From NCBI RefSeq assembly GCF_006715145.1, contig NZ_VFMR01000001.1:248001-312000 (forward strand): DNA of 64,000 nt. The letters run 5' to 3'. Position numbers and translations under genes: made by a program. The notes beneath the pieces were generated by a model. It saw only the letters and a program-made list of their open reading frames with translations, had not been told where the DNA came from and made no database searches. How positions within the stretch are numbered: position 1 is the stretch's first letter; each line of letters opens with the position of its first letter. Below are positions 1 to 8,555 of this stretch, in pieces. The DNA comes from Microbacterium sp. SLBN-146 (GTDB taxonomy: Bacteria; Actinomycetota; Actinomycetes; Actinomycetales; Microbacteriaceae).

Positions 1-252
1 GGACGCGTCGAACCCCGACCCGATCGCGGCGTCGCCGATCGGCATCGCAGGATCGAGATGCACCGGCTGACCCGCGGGGGACGCCACGAGGAGCGTCGGG
101 ACGTCGCTCGCGTTGACGCCGCCGTCGGCGATGAGGGCGTCGCCCTGAGACAGCGCGCGCGCGACGTCCTGCACGGTGGCCGTCGCGTCGGCCGTCACGA
201 GTACGTCGACGGACGAGCCGACTCCTCGCCGCAGACCCAGTTTGAGCTTCAC
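1..252 (-). CDS. N-terminus of a protein at the end of the kinase/FHA cluster, possibly FtsK/SpoIIIE-type (partial)
   Basis: Only the first 84 residues are in the window; the gene runs off the left edge. It starts with GTG at 252, and the GTGA overlap with the stop of the preceding RDD-FHA gene indicates translational coupling. The visible part begins MKLKLGLRRG and has a beta-rich, ubiquitin-like look, with a VTADATATVQDVARAL stretch. That style of N-terminus is familiar from large actinobacterial FHA/FtsK-SpoIIIE (EccC/EssC-like) ATPases, but no Walker motif is visible here, so the function is a guess from the first residues and the cluster. It is the last visible gene of a minus-strand operon that begins with a Ser/Thr kinase. 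Confidence 0.45.
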   Translation of the reverse strand, partial: MKLKLGLRRGVGSSVDVLVTADATATVQDVARALSQGDALIADGGVNASDVPTLLVASPAGQPVHLDPAMPIGDAAIGSGFDAS

Positions 253-1595
253 GAATCAGCACCTCTCGCCACGAGCTCGAACGATCGACCGCCCACGTGC
301 GCGGTCCATCCGAGCGGAATCCTTGTGCGCTCCCCCACGGGAACCTCTGTCATCTCGCCGCCGGGACCGCGCAGCTGCGTCCCGTTGCGCGACCCTCTGT
401 CCGTGAGCCAGACGCCGTCGGCATCCTGACCGAACGCCGCGTGCGTCTTCGACATGAGCCGCTCGGGGTCGTCGAGACGCACGAGGGCGTCGACGGCCTC
501 CCCGTCGGCGGGTGCCGGGTCGCGCCCGATGAGGGCGACGGCGGGCACGCGCACGATCGATCCATCGTCGAACCGGACCATCGCCTGCGACCGGCGGCGG
601 GGCGCCGCATCGGGCGTTGCGGCGTTGGGCGAGAGGGCGGGCTGCGCTGCAACGACGGGCTGAGCTGCAACGACGGGCTGCGCTCCAACGACGGGCTGCG
701 CCGGGACCACGTCCGGCTGAGCGGTCGCGGACGGCGCGGCGACCGGGTCGGCGGCGGCGGCCGGCGCGATGGCCACGGTCGGCACGGGATTCGCCGGAGG
801 CGGGACGGATGCCGCGGAGCGAGGGAACCCGGCATCCGTCTCCGCGACGCCCGCGATGACGGGAACGTCCGCGATGACCGGCGCCTCGCTCGACTCCGCG
901 TGCCACTGCGCACCCGTGCTTCCAGGCCCGACGACGCCCGCCCGGGAGCGCGCACCGGGAATGCGCAGCGCCAGCTCGGGGTCGGCACCCGTCGCCATCG
1001 AGGGGAGCTCCTCGACGTCGTCGGGGCGGCCTCGCAGCGCTCGACGGGCGTGACGCATCGCCTTCGCGTCGAACGGGTCGATGCCCGCACGGCAGTCGAC
1101 CAGCCAGCAGCGACCGACGCGGTCCAGGATGCTCCGACCACGCTGCTGCGGATCCCACAGCCCCGAGGCGAACAGGAACGCCGGTCCCGCGACGGGCACG
1201 ATGCCGCTGACACCGAGCACGAGGGCGCGGAGGACGACGCGCCAGAAGCCGGGACGCCCGTAGTCGGCGACCGAGACCGAACGCAGGCGCAGGGCCGCCT
1301 TCCCCGTCGTGACACCTCGACGCCCGTGGAGCAGGAGCTGAACGAGTCCGAAGAGGAGCGCTGCCGCGATCCCGACGATGAGCAGGACGATACTCAGGAC
1401 GCCGTCCGCTCCCCCCAGGAGCATGAACCCAGCGATGGCAGCCGGTGACGCGAGCGCCAGCCAGATCGCCACGTCGATCGCGAACGCGAGGGAGCGGTAG
1501 CCCGGGCCCGCCGCGACGAGGCCGAGCTGCGCAGCGAACTCGGGGGTCGTCTCATCGGGACCGTCACCGGAGAGCGGAGGAGTGGGCTGAGTCAT
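249..1595 (-). CDS. RDD-family membrane protein with C-terminal FHA domain
   Basis: About 448 residues. The N-terminal part (roughly 25-170) is an RDD domain with hydrophobic segments. A long Ala/Pro/Val-rich linker includes a short run of AQPVV-type repeats. The C-terminus (about 355-445) is an FHA domain: the GRDP, SKTHA and SRNGT motifs of the phosphothreonine-binding loops are all present. Inference: a membrane-tethered reader of phosphothreonine made by the kinase of this cluster. An ATG at 1601 is also in frame, but an AAGG Shine-Dalgarno-like sequence touches it and sits about 6 nt before the ATG at 1595, so I prefer 1595. The stop overlaps the next gene as GTGA. Two TCACGTGA palindromes lie upstream. 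Confidence 0.85.
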   Translation of the reverse strand: MTQPTPPLSGDGPDETTPEFAAQLGLVAAGPGYRSLAFAIDVAIWLALASPAAIAGFMLLGGADGVLSIVLLIVGIAAALLFGLVQLLLHGRRGVTTGKAALRLRSVSVADYGRPGFWRVVLRALVLGVSGIVPVAGPAFLFASGLWDPQQRGRSILDRVGRCWLVDCRAGIDPFDAKAMRHARRALRGRPDDVEELPSMATGADPELALRIPGARSRAGVVGPGSTGAQWHAESSEAPVIADVPVIAGVAETDAGFPRSAASVPPPANPVPTVAIAPAAAADPVAAPSATAQPDVVPAQPVVGAQPVVAAQPVVAAQPALSPNAATPDAAPRRRSQAMVRFDDGSIVRVPAVALIGRDPAPADGEAVDALVRLDDPERLMSKTHAAFGQDADGVWLTDRGSRNGTQLRGPGGEMTEVPVGERTRIPLGWTAHVGGRSFELVARGADS

Positions 1596-1661
1596 GGTCA
1601 TCCTTGTGTCGCGCGCCGCGCTAGCGGCACGGTCGCAGCGTGCACGACGACCTCCACATTC

Positions 1662-1685
1662 TCACGTGACGGCATCGTCACGTGA
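1662..1685. promoter_or_regulatory. Direct repeat of the TCACGTGA palindrome (possible operator)
   Basis: Two copies of TCACGTGACGG start at 1662 and 1678, 16 bp apart, in the 120-bp spacer upstream of the RDD-FHA gene. Each holds the perfect 8-bp palindrome TCACGTGA. This is the only real spacer among the last genes of the cluster, so a regulator binding here could give the RDD-FHA gene its own control. No binding protein can be named from the sequence. Confidence 0.4.
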
Positions 1686-1715
1686 CGGCGCGCTCGCCCG
1701 ATCGCGACCTGACCG

Positions 1716-2213
1716 TCAGGCCCAGGTCAGCGTGACGAGCACGAGGAGGACCACCACGAGGACGACCAGAACGACCGCGCCCACGGCGATCGCGACACGG
1801 ATGCGGCGCCACCGACGCCCCGACCGGCGCGCGCGGCTGACCTCGCGCGTGCCGCGATTCTGGAGCGAGGACGGAGATGACGGCCGCTCGTGGGCCACCG
1901 ACGGCGGGACAGCGCGTGGGCGGTAGACGGGCGGTGGCGAATCCTCGACCCTCGCGGCGGAAGCCGGAGCGGATTCACCCGTCGAGGATGGCGGTGACGT
2001 CACCGACAGGGGGGTGCTTCCCGTCTGCGGCGGAGACGCCGCGCGGCGCCGCGACTCCCTGCGGGCGACGACGGTCGAGCCGTCGTCGGGATCGTGGGCC
2101 GGAGAACCCCCGACGGCGCGCCGGCGCACGTGCGTTCGGTCGTCGGGCTCGTCCGCTGACCCACCAGACCGCCGGGACGGCGCCGTCTTCTCGTCGTCGG
2201 GGTCGTCGATCAC
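1716..2213 (-). CDS. Small tail-anchored membrane protein, disordered and Arg/Ser-rich
   Basis: 165 residues from a GTG at 2213 that overlaps the stop of the DUF5684-FHA gene (GTGA). The first 130 residues are low-complexity, rich in Arg, Ser, Pro, Asp and Thr, with no recognisable domain. A basic stretch is followed by one strongly hydrophobic helix (about residues 138-163) that ends at the C-terminus. This predicts a tail-anchored protein with a cytoplasmic disordered region. Its Thr/Ser content and its place between two FHA proteins make it a plausible kinase substrate, which is inference only. I do not recognise a family. The reading frame extends further upstream, but that would lie inside the previous gene. 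Confidence 0.65.
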   Translation of the reverse strand: MIDDPDDEKTAPSRRSGGSADEPDDRTHVRRRAVGGSPAHDPDDGSTVVARRESRRRAASPPQTGSTPLSVTSPPSSTGESAPASAARVEDSPPPVYRPRAVPPSVAHERPSSPSSLQNRGTREVSRARRSGRRWRRIRVAIAVGAVVLVVLVVVLLVLVTLTWA

Positions 2214-3691
2214 TCGGTGCTCCGGACGAGCCGGATCTCGGCATCGCCCAGCAGGAACCGATCGCCCGCTTCGATCGCGACACCCGGCGTCGCCTCGACC
2301 TCCGTACCGAGCAGCGTCGCGAAGACGACGCCGTTGGTGGAGTTCAGATCGGTGACGAACCACTTCTCGTCACGCAGCTCGAGCCGTGCGTGGGTCTTCG
2401 ACACGGTGCCGTCATCGATCGAGATGAGCTGCGCGCCCGGGTGCGCGGGATCGGCCGTCGGGCGCCGCCCCAGCAGGACGACTTCGGCGCCGATCGCGAC
2501 GGGTCCGCCCGCGGGGGGAACAAGCGACCAGTCGGTGCGGCGCCGCCGCGCGATGATGGTCTCCTCGATCACGTCGTCGGGGATCTGCGGTCGACGGTTC
2601 TGCGCCGACACCGAGGACAGCGCGGAGCGGGGTGACCCGGCATCCGGCGCGCCCGCGATCGCCGACACGGGCCCCGAGGTCTCCGCGAACGAATCAGACT
2701 CGGAAGACCGGGACGGCGCCCAGGGTTCCGCCGCGGCGGACCGCGGCTCCGACAGCGGGACTCGCGTGACCGGGGGTAGGAAGAGCGGATCGGCGGACGG
2801 CACAGCCGCGAGCGGTGCCGGGGCACCCGTGACGGCGCCCGTCACCTCACCGGTGTCCTCGACGACGTGGAGCGTCGGGTCGTAGGCGCCGCGACGGCGA
2901 GCGGGGCCCGCGGCATCCGCATCGTCGTCGACCGCGGCTTCCTCGCTCTGCGCGGGGGCCGCCCAGCCTCCCGCCGGGGGCGGCACGGGCGATCCGGAGC
3001 GCACCGCGCGCGGGGGCACGGGGCCCGAGAAGGACTCGGCGGAGGGTGCGGTCGGCGCGAACGGGGTCGGGCGTCCGGGGGCAGGGGCGGGCGGGGCGAC
3101 GGCCTCGGACGACGTCGAGAAGACGGGATCGGGCGCGCTCACGTGCGTCGAGCGCGCGTGGAAAGGGAGCTCGCCGATCGGTGTGACGGGATCGGGACGC
3201 AGGACCGGCTCGGGCGTCGCGGTGGCGGGCTCGGCGGACTCGGCGGACTCTTGCGAGACCGGCTCGACAGGAGGAGCGGTGTCGCCGATTCTGCGCGGAC
3301 CCGCTTCCTCCTCCTCGCCCACCCAGCGCGACGAGCCGAATCCGAGGACCGACGCCCACACGGGGAAGAGGAGTGCCGCGAGCACCGTCATACCCGGGCC
3401 CACCTGGAAATCCCGACCGATGCGATGGCACGCCACGATCTGCACGATCCATACCGCGATGGCACCGAGACCGGGTATAAGAAGCAGCAGGAGCAGCCAG
3501 GGCGACTGACCTCCGAGGCGGAAGAGCACGACGGAGTTGAGGATCGGAACCCATGCCTGCCATCCCGCCTCGCCCGACTTGCGGAACACTGCGGCGAGGG
3601 CCAGCGCGGTCCAGACGTAGACCGCGGCGAACACGAGGAACGTGACCACGCCGGCCGTGGCGGCGGTGGTGGTGTCTGCGAAGACGTTCAT
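2210..3691 (-). CDS. DUF5684 membrane protein with C-terminal FHA domain
   Basis: 493 residues from the ATG at 3691, which overlaps the preceding stop as ATGA; the longer open frame is not used. Residues 10-130 hold about three membrane segments and the GWQAWVPILNSVVLFRLGG and VLGFGSSRW pieces typical of DUF5684. A long Pro/Ala/Ser-rich linker follows. The last 100 residues are an FHA domain with LGRRP, VSKTHARLELRD and NSTNGVVF. It is the second FHA protein of the cluster anchored through an unrelated membrane domain (RDD in the other), which suggests both recruit phosphorylated partners to the membrane. Confidence 0.85.
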   Translation of the reverse strand: MNVFADTTTAATAGVVTFLVFAAVYVWTALALAAVFRKSGEAGWQAWVPILNSVVLFRLGGQSPWLLLLLLIPGLGAIAVWIVQIVACHRIGRDFQVGPGMTVLAALLFPVWASVLGFGSSRWVGEEEEAGPRRIGDTAPPVEPVSQESAESAEPATATPEPVLRPDPVTPIGELPFHARSTHVSAPDPVFSTSSEAVAPPAPAPGRPTPFAPTAPSAESFSGPVPPRAVRSGSPVPPPAGGWAAPAQSEEAAVDDDADAAGPARRRGAYDPTLHVVEDTGEVTGAVTGAPAPLAAVPSADPLFLPPVTRVPLSEPRSAAAEPWAPSRSSESDSFAETSGPVSAIAGAPDAGSPRSALSSVSAQNRRPQIPDDVIEETIIARRRRTDWSLVPPAGGPVAIGAEVVLLGRRPTADPAHPGAQLISIDDGTVSKTHARLELRDEKWFVTDLNSTNGVVFATLLGTEVEATPGVAIEAGDRFLLGDAEIRLVRSTE

Positions 3692-6189
3692 GTCGTCGGG
3701 CGCGCGGGCTGGAGGCCCCGGCGCCGCCCCCTCTCGGAGAAGAGCGTGCGGGTGCCCGATGCGGGCGCCAGCGGGCGGATGATCGATCTCAACGATACGG
3801 CTGCCCGCAGTCGTCGCCAGGCGGTGTCGTTTCGAAGTATTGCATGTCGTCCGGCCTCGACCAGCGTCCAGTAGGCGGCGGCGTCGTCGGGTCCCACGTC
3901 GCCGGAGTCGGCCGCGAACACCGCGCGGTCGGCGATGAGCGCCAACTCCTCGGCGGAACCGGCCTGGAGGGCACGGGCGAACTCGGTGCGCGTCGCAGCC
4001 GCCGGAATGTCGCGTCGCGCGTCGATCGCGGCATCCACGTACTCGTCCCACCCGCCCGCGATGCGGTCCGCCGGCGTTCCGACCTCGCGCCGGGACCGGC
4101 GGCGGACGGACTTGAGCACGACGATCGCGATGAAGGGACCCACAACCAGCAGGAGCACGAGAAGCACGATCGCCGATACGCGCAGGGCGGGCCACAGCCA
4201 CGACAGATCCGTCGCCGCCTGCTCGTCGTCGGCGTCGCGGACGAGGGCATCCTGCTGGACGGGTTCGGGCGGAACGATCTCATCGACGACGTCCGGCCGC
4301 ACTTCGGTGACGACCTCCGGGTCGCGCTGCTGCGTGACCTCGAGGCTCGGCGATTGGGCGTACTGGGGGGTCACATCGACCGGTGTCCATTCGCCGCTCG
4401 CCGAACGCACCTCGGTCCACGCCGACAGATCCTGCGCGCGGCAGAGTCCGTCGGCGCACACGGCGACGGACGGATCGTCGGAGGCGAGCCGCGCGCCCAC
4501 CACGACACGGGAAGGGAAGCCCAGCTCCTGTGCGATGAGGGCGACCGCCACGGCGAACTGCTCGTCGTCACCGACCGCCGCGACGTAGTTGCCCGAACTG
4601 TCGGCGCGCGGGTCGTTCTCACGCTCGAGCAACCTCGAGAAGAGCGCGTCCATGCGGGCGAGGGAGTGTCCCGAGACGCTCGGCTGGAACTCGTAGTCGG
4701 AGAGCTCCTGCGTCCACGCGGGATCCTCCTCGGCATCCGTGCGGAGACCGTGGCTGAGGTAGCCGCGATCGCGGAGGAGCGTCACGAGTCCCGCGAGCGC
4801 GGCACCGTCCGTGCCCTCGGCGTGCTCGGCGACCCAGCGCTCGACGCTCTCCGGAACGACGACGCCTTCGACCGCCCCGGGAGCCTCGAGCGACTCCAGC
4901 GGCGATGTCTCCGGCTCCGCGCCCACGAGGCGGATCGAGTCACCCGGTGCAAGACCATTGGCCGCGAGCCCGGCCGCCGCGTCGACGCTGTAGTAGAACC
5001 CGTCGGCGAGGACCGCTGCTCTGTCGCCGCGGAACTCGGCGCTCGCGAGCCGACCCGCCGTCGGCATCCACAGCTCCGGCCATTCCCCCATCTGCAGTTC
5101 GAGTTCGTAGGGCGTGCCCGACCCTGCATCGAGGGCCGACGGCACGCGTACGAATCGGTCTTCCGCCGCATCGACACGGAAGACCGATCCGTCGTAGTCG
5201 GAGAGGGTCGCGATCCTCACCCGCTCGGGGGAGGCATCGCCGGCGGTGTAGGAGAAGAGGACGCGATCGATGGCCTCGTCGGCGAAGAACGATCGGTACT
5301 GAGCCAGCGGGCTCAACTCGCGCGACAGCTCGAGATCGGGTCCCGCGGCGCTGCGCAGGACGTCGCGATCCGCCCCCCGCGCCGCGAACGGGACGATGGC
5401 GACCGCGGCGATGACGGCGAGCGCCAGCATCCCCACGCCCAGTCCCGCTCGCCTGCGGTCGGCGGGTGTCGCGCGCCGTGAGACGCGCACGCCGCTCGAG
5501 ACGGCCGCGCGCTTGAGGGCGTGCATCCGCTCGTCGTAGGCGCGCCACGAGAGCCACAGCAGGCATGTGATCATGCTCGCGACGCCGAGCGCCGTCTCGA
5601 CGGGCGCGTGGACCTCGAGAGGACCGATCGCGAGCGGCGCGCTGACCTCGGACCGGCCGAAGAACAGTCCGAACGAGAGCATCGCGAGGGCGACGGGGAG
5701 CGCGAGGTACGCGCGTCGCCCGTCGAGCCACGACAGCAGGAGCACGGCGCACGTGCCGGCGAGGAAGATGACGAGGGCGGGAACGAGGAGGTTCCGGTAC
5801 GAGCCGACGGGCAGATCGACCGTGAGGAGGTCCTTCCACGCGACCGCGATACCCGCCGTCAGCTCGCCGAGGCCCGTCGCCCAGGCGGCGGGCGAGCCCG
5901 CGCGTGACGGAACCGCGAGCGGAATGCCGACGAGGAGGAACGTGCCGAGCACGACGCACGCGACGAGCCACCCGCTCCACCGTCGCACGCGCGCGGCCGC
6001 CGAGATGCCCGCGGCCAGGAAGGAGGCGACGACCACGAGGAAGACGAACGACGACGACCGGTAGATCGGCCAGGCCGCGACAGCCGACGTCACGACGATC
6101 GCAACGGCGAAGAGCGAGCCGGCGACGATGCTCGGCTGCCATCGGAAGCGCGACGGCGCGGCATCCGCTCGCCTCGTCCCGCGGATCAC
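3688..6189 (-). CDS. Membrane transglutaminase-like protein, catalytic Cys and His apparently lost
   Basis: 833 residues from a GTG overlapping the DUF58 stop (GTGA). Residues about 20-265 hold several membrane helices. A large extracytoplasmic region follows, then another helix near 655-680 (LLVLLLVVGPFIAIVVL), then a cytoplasmic tail of about 150 residues. The fold is that of bacterial DUF3488/transglutaminase-core proteins. At the site where active members have GxC followed by GIPARVV, this protein has GDDEQF (about 540-545) followed by LGFPSRVVVGA. The usual HAWTEV reads LSAWTEV (about 586). The Asp of the final motif survives in PVDVTPQ. It therefore looks like a pseudo-transglutaminase. 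The MoxR-DUF58-transglutaminase trio is a common association. Confidence 0.85.
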   Translation of the reverse strand: MIRGTRRADAAPSRFRWQPSIVAGSLFAVAIVVTSAVAAWPIYRSSSFVFLVVVASFLAAGISAAARVRRWSGWLVACVVLGTFLLVGIPLAVPSRAGSPAAWATGLGELTAGIAVAWKDLLTVDLPVGSYRNLLVPALVIFLAGTCAVLLLSWLDGRRAYLALPVALAMLSFGLFFGRSEVSAPLAIGPLEVHAPVETALGVASMITCLLWLSWRAYDERMHALKRAAVSSGVRVSRRATPADRRRAGLGVGMLALAVIAAVAIVPFAARGADRDVLRSAAGPDLELSRELSPLAQYRSFFADEAIDRVLFSYTAGDASPERVRIATLSDYDGSVFRVDAAEDRFVRVPSALDAGSGTPYELELQMGEWPELWMPTAGRLASAEFRGDRAAVLADGFYYSVDAAAGLAANGLAPGDSIRLVGAEPETSPLESLEAPGAVEGVVVPESVERWVAEHAEGTDGAALAGLVTLLRDRGYLSHGLRTDAEEDPAWTQELSDYEFQPSVSGHSLARMDALFSRLLERENDPRADSSGNYVAAVGDDEQFAVAVALIAQELGFPSRVVVGARLASDDPSVAVCADGLCRAQDLSAWTEVRSASGEWTPVDVTPQYAQSPSLEVTQQRDPEVVTEVRPDVVDEIVPPEPVQQDALVRDADDEQAATDLSWLWPALRVSAIVLLVLLLVVGPFIAIVVLKSVRRRSRREVGTPADRIAGGWDEYVDAAIDARRDIPAAATRTEFARALQAGSAEELALIADRAVFAADSGDVGPDDAAAYWTLVEAGRHAILRNDTAWRRLRAAVSLRSIIRPLAPASGTRTLFSERGRRRGLQPARPTT

Positions 6190-7556
6190 GTCGACGCTCC
6201 CCGCAGCAACAGTCCCGAGAGGTCGTCGATCGTCCCCACCGTCATGACGGTCAGGGCCGAGAGCGTCTGCACGCGCGGGTGGGCCCGCTCATCGCACACG
6301 ACCGCGACGACGGCGGTGTCCGCCGCGAAGGCGAGCGAGGCCTGCTGCAGCGTCGAGAGCGACACGGTCGAGCCGACCACGACGAACGCGATCGACACGC
6401 GTTCGGTCGACTCCGAGGTCAGTCGGCAGACGTCGACGACGTTCATGGTGTTGTCGAACCGCTCGATGGTGCTGCACCCGTCGAGCAGGGTGCGCGGCGA
6501 GCCCGCCGGAAGATGCCGGATCGCGCGCATGCGGCTCTTCACGACGCGAGGGATCTCCGAGCCGGTGACGAGAGCGACATCACGGGCCTCGCGGACGGCA
6601 CGCAGGCCGAGGGATGCCGCGCAGGAGACGGCGAGCTCGAACTCGTCGTCGTCGGCGAACTCGGGCCGCGCCACCCCGAGGACGATCGCCATGTGCGACC
6701 GGCGGGACTCCTCGTACTGCCGCACCATGAGGCGTCCGGTCTTGGCGGTCGACTTCCAGTGGATGTGACGCCGGGAATCGCCCGACACGTAGGGACGGAT
6801 CGCGTGGAAGGACATGTCCGCGTCCACCGTCCGTCGCGTCGCGCTGCCCTCGAGGTCGCGGATGAGGCCCGAACTCGTCGTCGGGAGCGTCACGGTCCGC
6901 GGGTGGACGTACACCTCGTGCTCGTCGGCGAAGGCGTGCTCGCGCCGGAACAGGCCGACGGGGTCGCTCCGCACCGTCGTCGCGGGCCCGACGACGACGA
7001 CTCCGCGCCGGAGGCCGGGAATCTCGAGCGGCTGCGAGACGGTGTGGCCCGGCCTCAAGAGCGGCACTCCGAACTCGACGAGTCCCGCGCCGACGGGGAT
7101 GTCGATGCGACCCGGGAGGGCGAGGCGCGTCCCGTGGTTGCGGACGACGACTTCTCCCGCGATGTCGTCGCCCGACACGATGCGTTCGTGCTGGAGGACG
7201 AGACCGACGTCGTACGAGCGCGAGCCGAAGAGGAACGGGATGCTCGCAGCGAGGAGGACGAGGGATGCCGCGCCGGCGACCATCCATTCGACCCAGCCGA
7301 AGAGGATCCCGAAGCCCAGACCCGCCGTGGCACCCAGCACGACGAGGACGCCCGCGGGGCGGACGGTGCGTCGTGCCCACTGAAACGCCCGCGTCGACCA
7401 TGTCGCAACGGCTCGCCACGCGCGCGTCAGGGCGACCGCCACGCCCACGAGGCGACGCGACGCGACCGAGGTCGACGTGACAGACGTCGCGTGCGTGCGG
7501 CCGTCCGTCCCCGACGATGTTGAGGTGCGCGTGAGGCGCGTGTCGGTGAGACTCAT
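6186..7556 (-). CDS. DUF58 domain protein
   Basis: 456 residues from the ATG at 7556, overlapping the MoxR stop by ATGA. A Ser/Thr-rich, basic N-terminus precedes two membrane helices (about 70-110, WARRTVRPAGVLVVLGA onward). The DUF58 core is seen at about 280-320, with DADMSFHAIRPYVSGDSRRH and then HWKSTAKTGRLMVRQYE; the C-terminal half looks like a vWA-type fold. DUF58 proteins are usual partners of MoxR ATPases and transglutaminase-like membrane proteins, and all three are coupled here. Inference: a membrane-bound adaptor acted on by the ATPase. Confidence 0.9.
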   Translation of the reverse strand: MSLTDTRLTRTSTSSGTDGRTHATSVTSTSVASRRLVGVAVALTRAWRAVATWSTRAFQWARRTVRPAGVLVVLGATAGLGFGILFGWVEWMVAGAASLVLLAASIPFLFGSRSYDVGLVLQHERIVSGDDIAGEVVVRNHGTRLALPGRIDIPVGAGLVEFGVPLLRPGHTVSQPLEIPGLRRGVVVVGPATTVRSDPVGLFRREHAFADEHEVYVHPRTVTLPTTSSGLIRDLEGSATRRTVDADMSFHAIRPYVSGDSRRHIHWKSTAKTGRLMVRQYEESRRSHMAIVLGVARPEFADDDEFELAVSCAASLGLRAVREARDVALVTGSEIPRVVKSRMRAIRHLPAGSPRTLLDGCSTIERFDNTMNVVDVCRLTSESTERVSIAFVVVGSTVSLSTLQQASLAFAADTAVVAVVCDERAHPRVQTLSALTVMTVGTIDDLSGLLLRGAST

Positions 7557-8518
7557 TCGTTCTCGCGCCTGGATGGGGGGACGACGTCGAGGAGCACCTG
7601 GCCGACGACCGCCTCTTGCGTCACACCGTCGAACTCGGCCTCCGGATGCAGGATCAGGCGGTGCGCGAGCACGGCGACCGCGAGCGCCTTGACGTCGTCT
7701 GGAGTCGCATACGTGCGCGACTGCGATGCGGCCCGCGTGCGGACCGAGCGCGTCAGCGCCAGCGCGCCGCGGATGCTGACGCCCAACCGCACTTCGTCGG
7801 CCGACCGCGTGGCATCCACGAGTCGGGCGATGTAGTCGAGCACGAGTGCGTCGACGTACACCTGGGCCGCGAGATCGGCCATCCCCACGAGCGCCTCGGG
7901 CGTGATGACGGGAGGGAGCTCCTCCGTCGGGACGGCCGCGCCGTCGAGGATCCGCACCGTGGCGGCGTGATCGGGGTAGCCGAGGGACGTCCGCATCATG
8001 AAGCGGTCGAGCTGCGCCTCGGGGAGACGGTACGTCCCCGCCTGCTCGATGGGGTTCTGGGTCGCGAGCACGAGGAAGGGAGCACCGACCGGCCGGGAGA
8101 TGCCGTCGATCGTGACGCGCCCTTCCTCCATGACCTCGAGGAGCGCCGACTGGGTCTTGGGCGACGCGCGGTTGATCTCGTCCGCCAGCACGATGTTGGC
8201 GAAGACGGGACCCGCGTGGAACTCGAAGACACCCTGCTTCTGGTCGTAGACGCTGATCCCCGTGATGTCGCCGGGGAGGAGATCGGGAGTGAACTGGATG
8301 CGCGTGTTGGTCCCCCTGACGGACTGGGCCATCGCCCGCGCGAGCGATGTCTTGCCCGTCCCGGGGACGTCTTCCAGCAGCACGTGACCGTCGCTGAGCA
8401 TCGCCGTCAGCACGAGCTCGACGGCGAGGCGCTTGCCCAGCACAGCCCGCTCGACGTTGTCGGCGAGCTGGGCGAACGTCTGAGCGAACCACGTCGCCTG
8501 ATCGTGGGTGATGGTCAT
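7553..8518 (-). CDS. MoxR-family AAA+ ATPase
   Basis: 321 residues. The Walker A motif is EDVPGTGKTSLARA (about 48-60), Walker B is NIVLADEINRASPKTQSALLEVMEE (in pieces, about 110-135), and ATQNPIEQAGTYRLPEAQLDRF is the MoxR sensor region (in pieces). MoxR proteins are chaperone-like ATPases that act with DUF58/vWA partners, and the DUF58 gene follows with an ATGA overlap. The chosen ATG at 8518 has a GAGGA ribosome site 8 nt upstream, and that site is part of a GGATGCCGCG word common in this genome. A 37-bp gap separates it from the giant FN3 gene. Confidence 0.92.
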   Translation of the reverse strand: MTITHDQATWFAQTFAQLADNVERAVLGKRLAVELVLTAMLSDGHVLLEDVPGTGKTSLARAMAQSVRGTNTRIQFTPDLLPGDITGISVYDQKQGVFEFHAGPVFANIVLADEINRASPKTQSALLEVMEEGRVTIDGISRPVGAPFLVLATQNPIEQAGTYRLPEAQLDRFMMRTSLGYPDHAATVRILDGAAVPTEELPPVITPEALVGMADLAAQVYVDALVLDYIARLVDATRSADEVRLGVSIRGALALTRSVRTRAASQSRTYATPDDVKALAVAVLAHRLILHPEAEFDGVTQEAVVGQVLLDVVPPSRRENE

Positions 8519-8555
8519 CGCGGCATCCTCGTTCGTTCGAAAGTCGTCAGGTCTG

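Noticed and set aside
2214..4201. Longer start for the DUF5684-FHA gene, giving 663 codons
   Set aside because: The extra N-terminal part lies within the transglutaminase-like gene in another frame and has shadow composition; the ATGA overlap at 3691 gives the expected membrane N-terminus.
3688..6189. Annotating the membrane protein as an active transglutaminase or protease
   Set aside because: The nucleophile Cys and the partner His are replaced, so only fold-level naming is supported.
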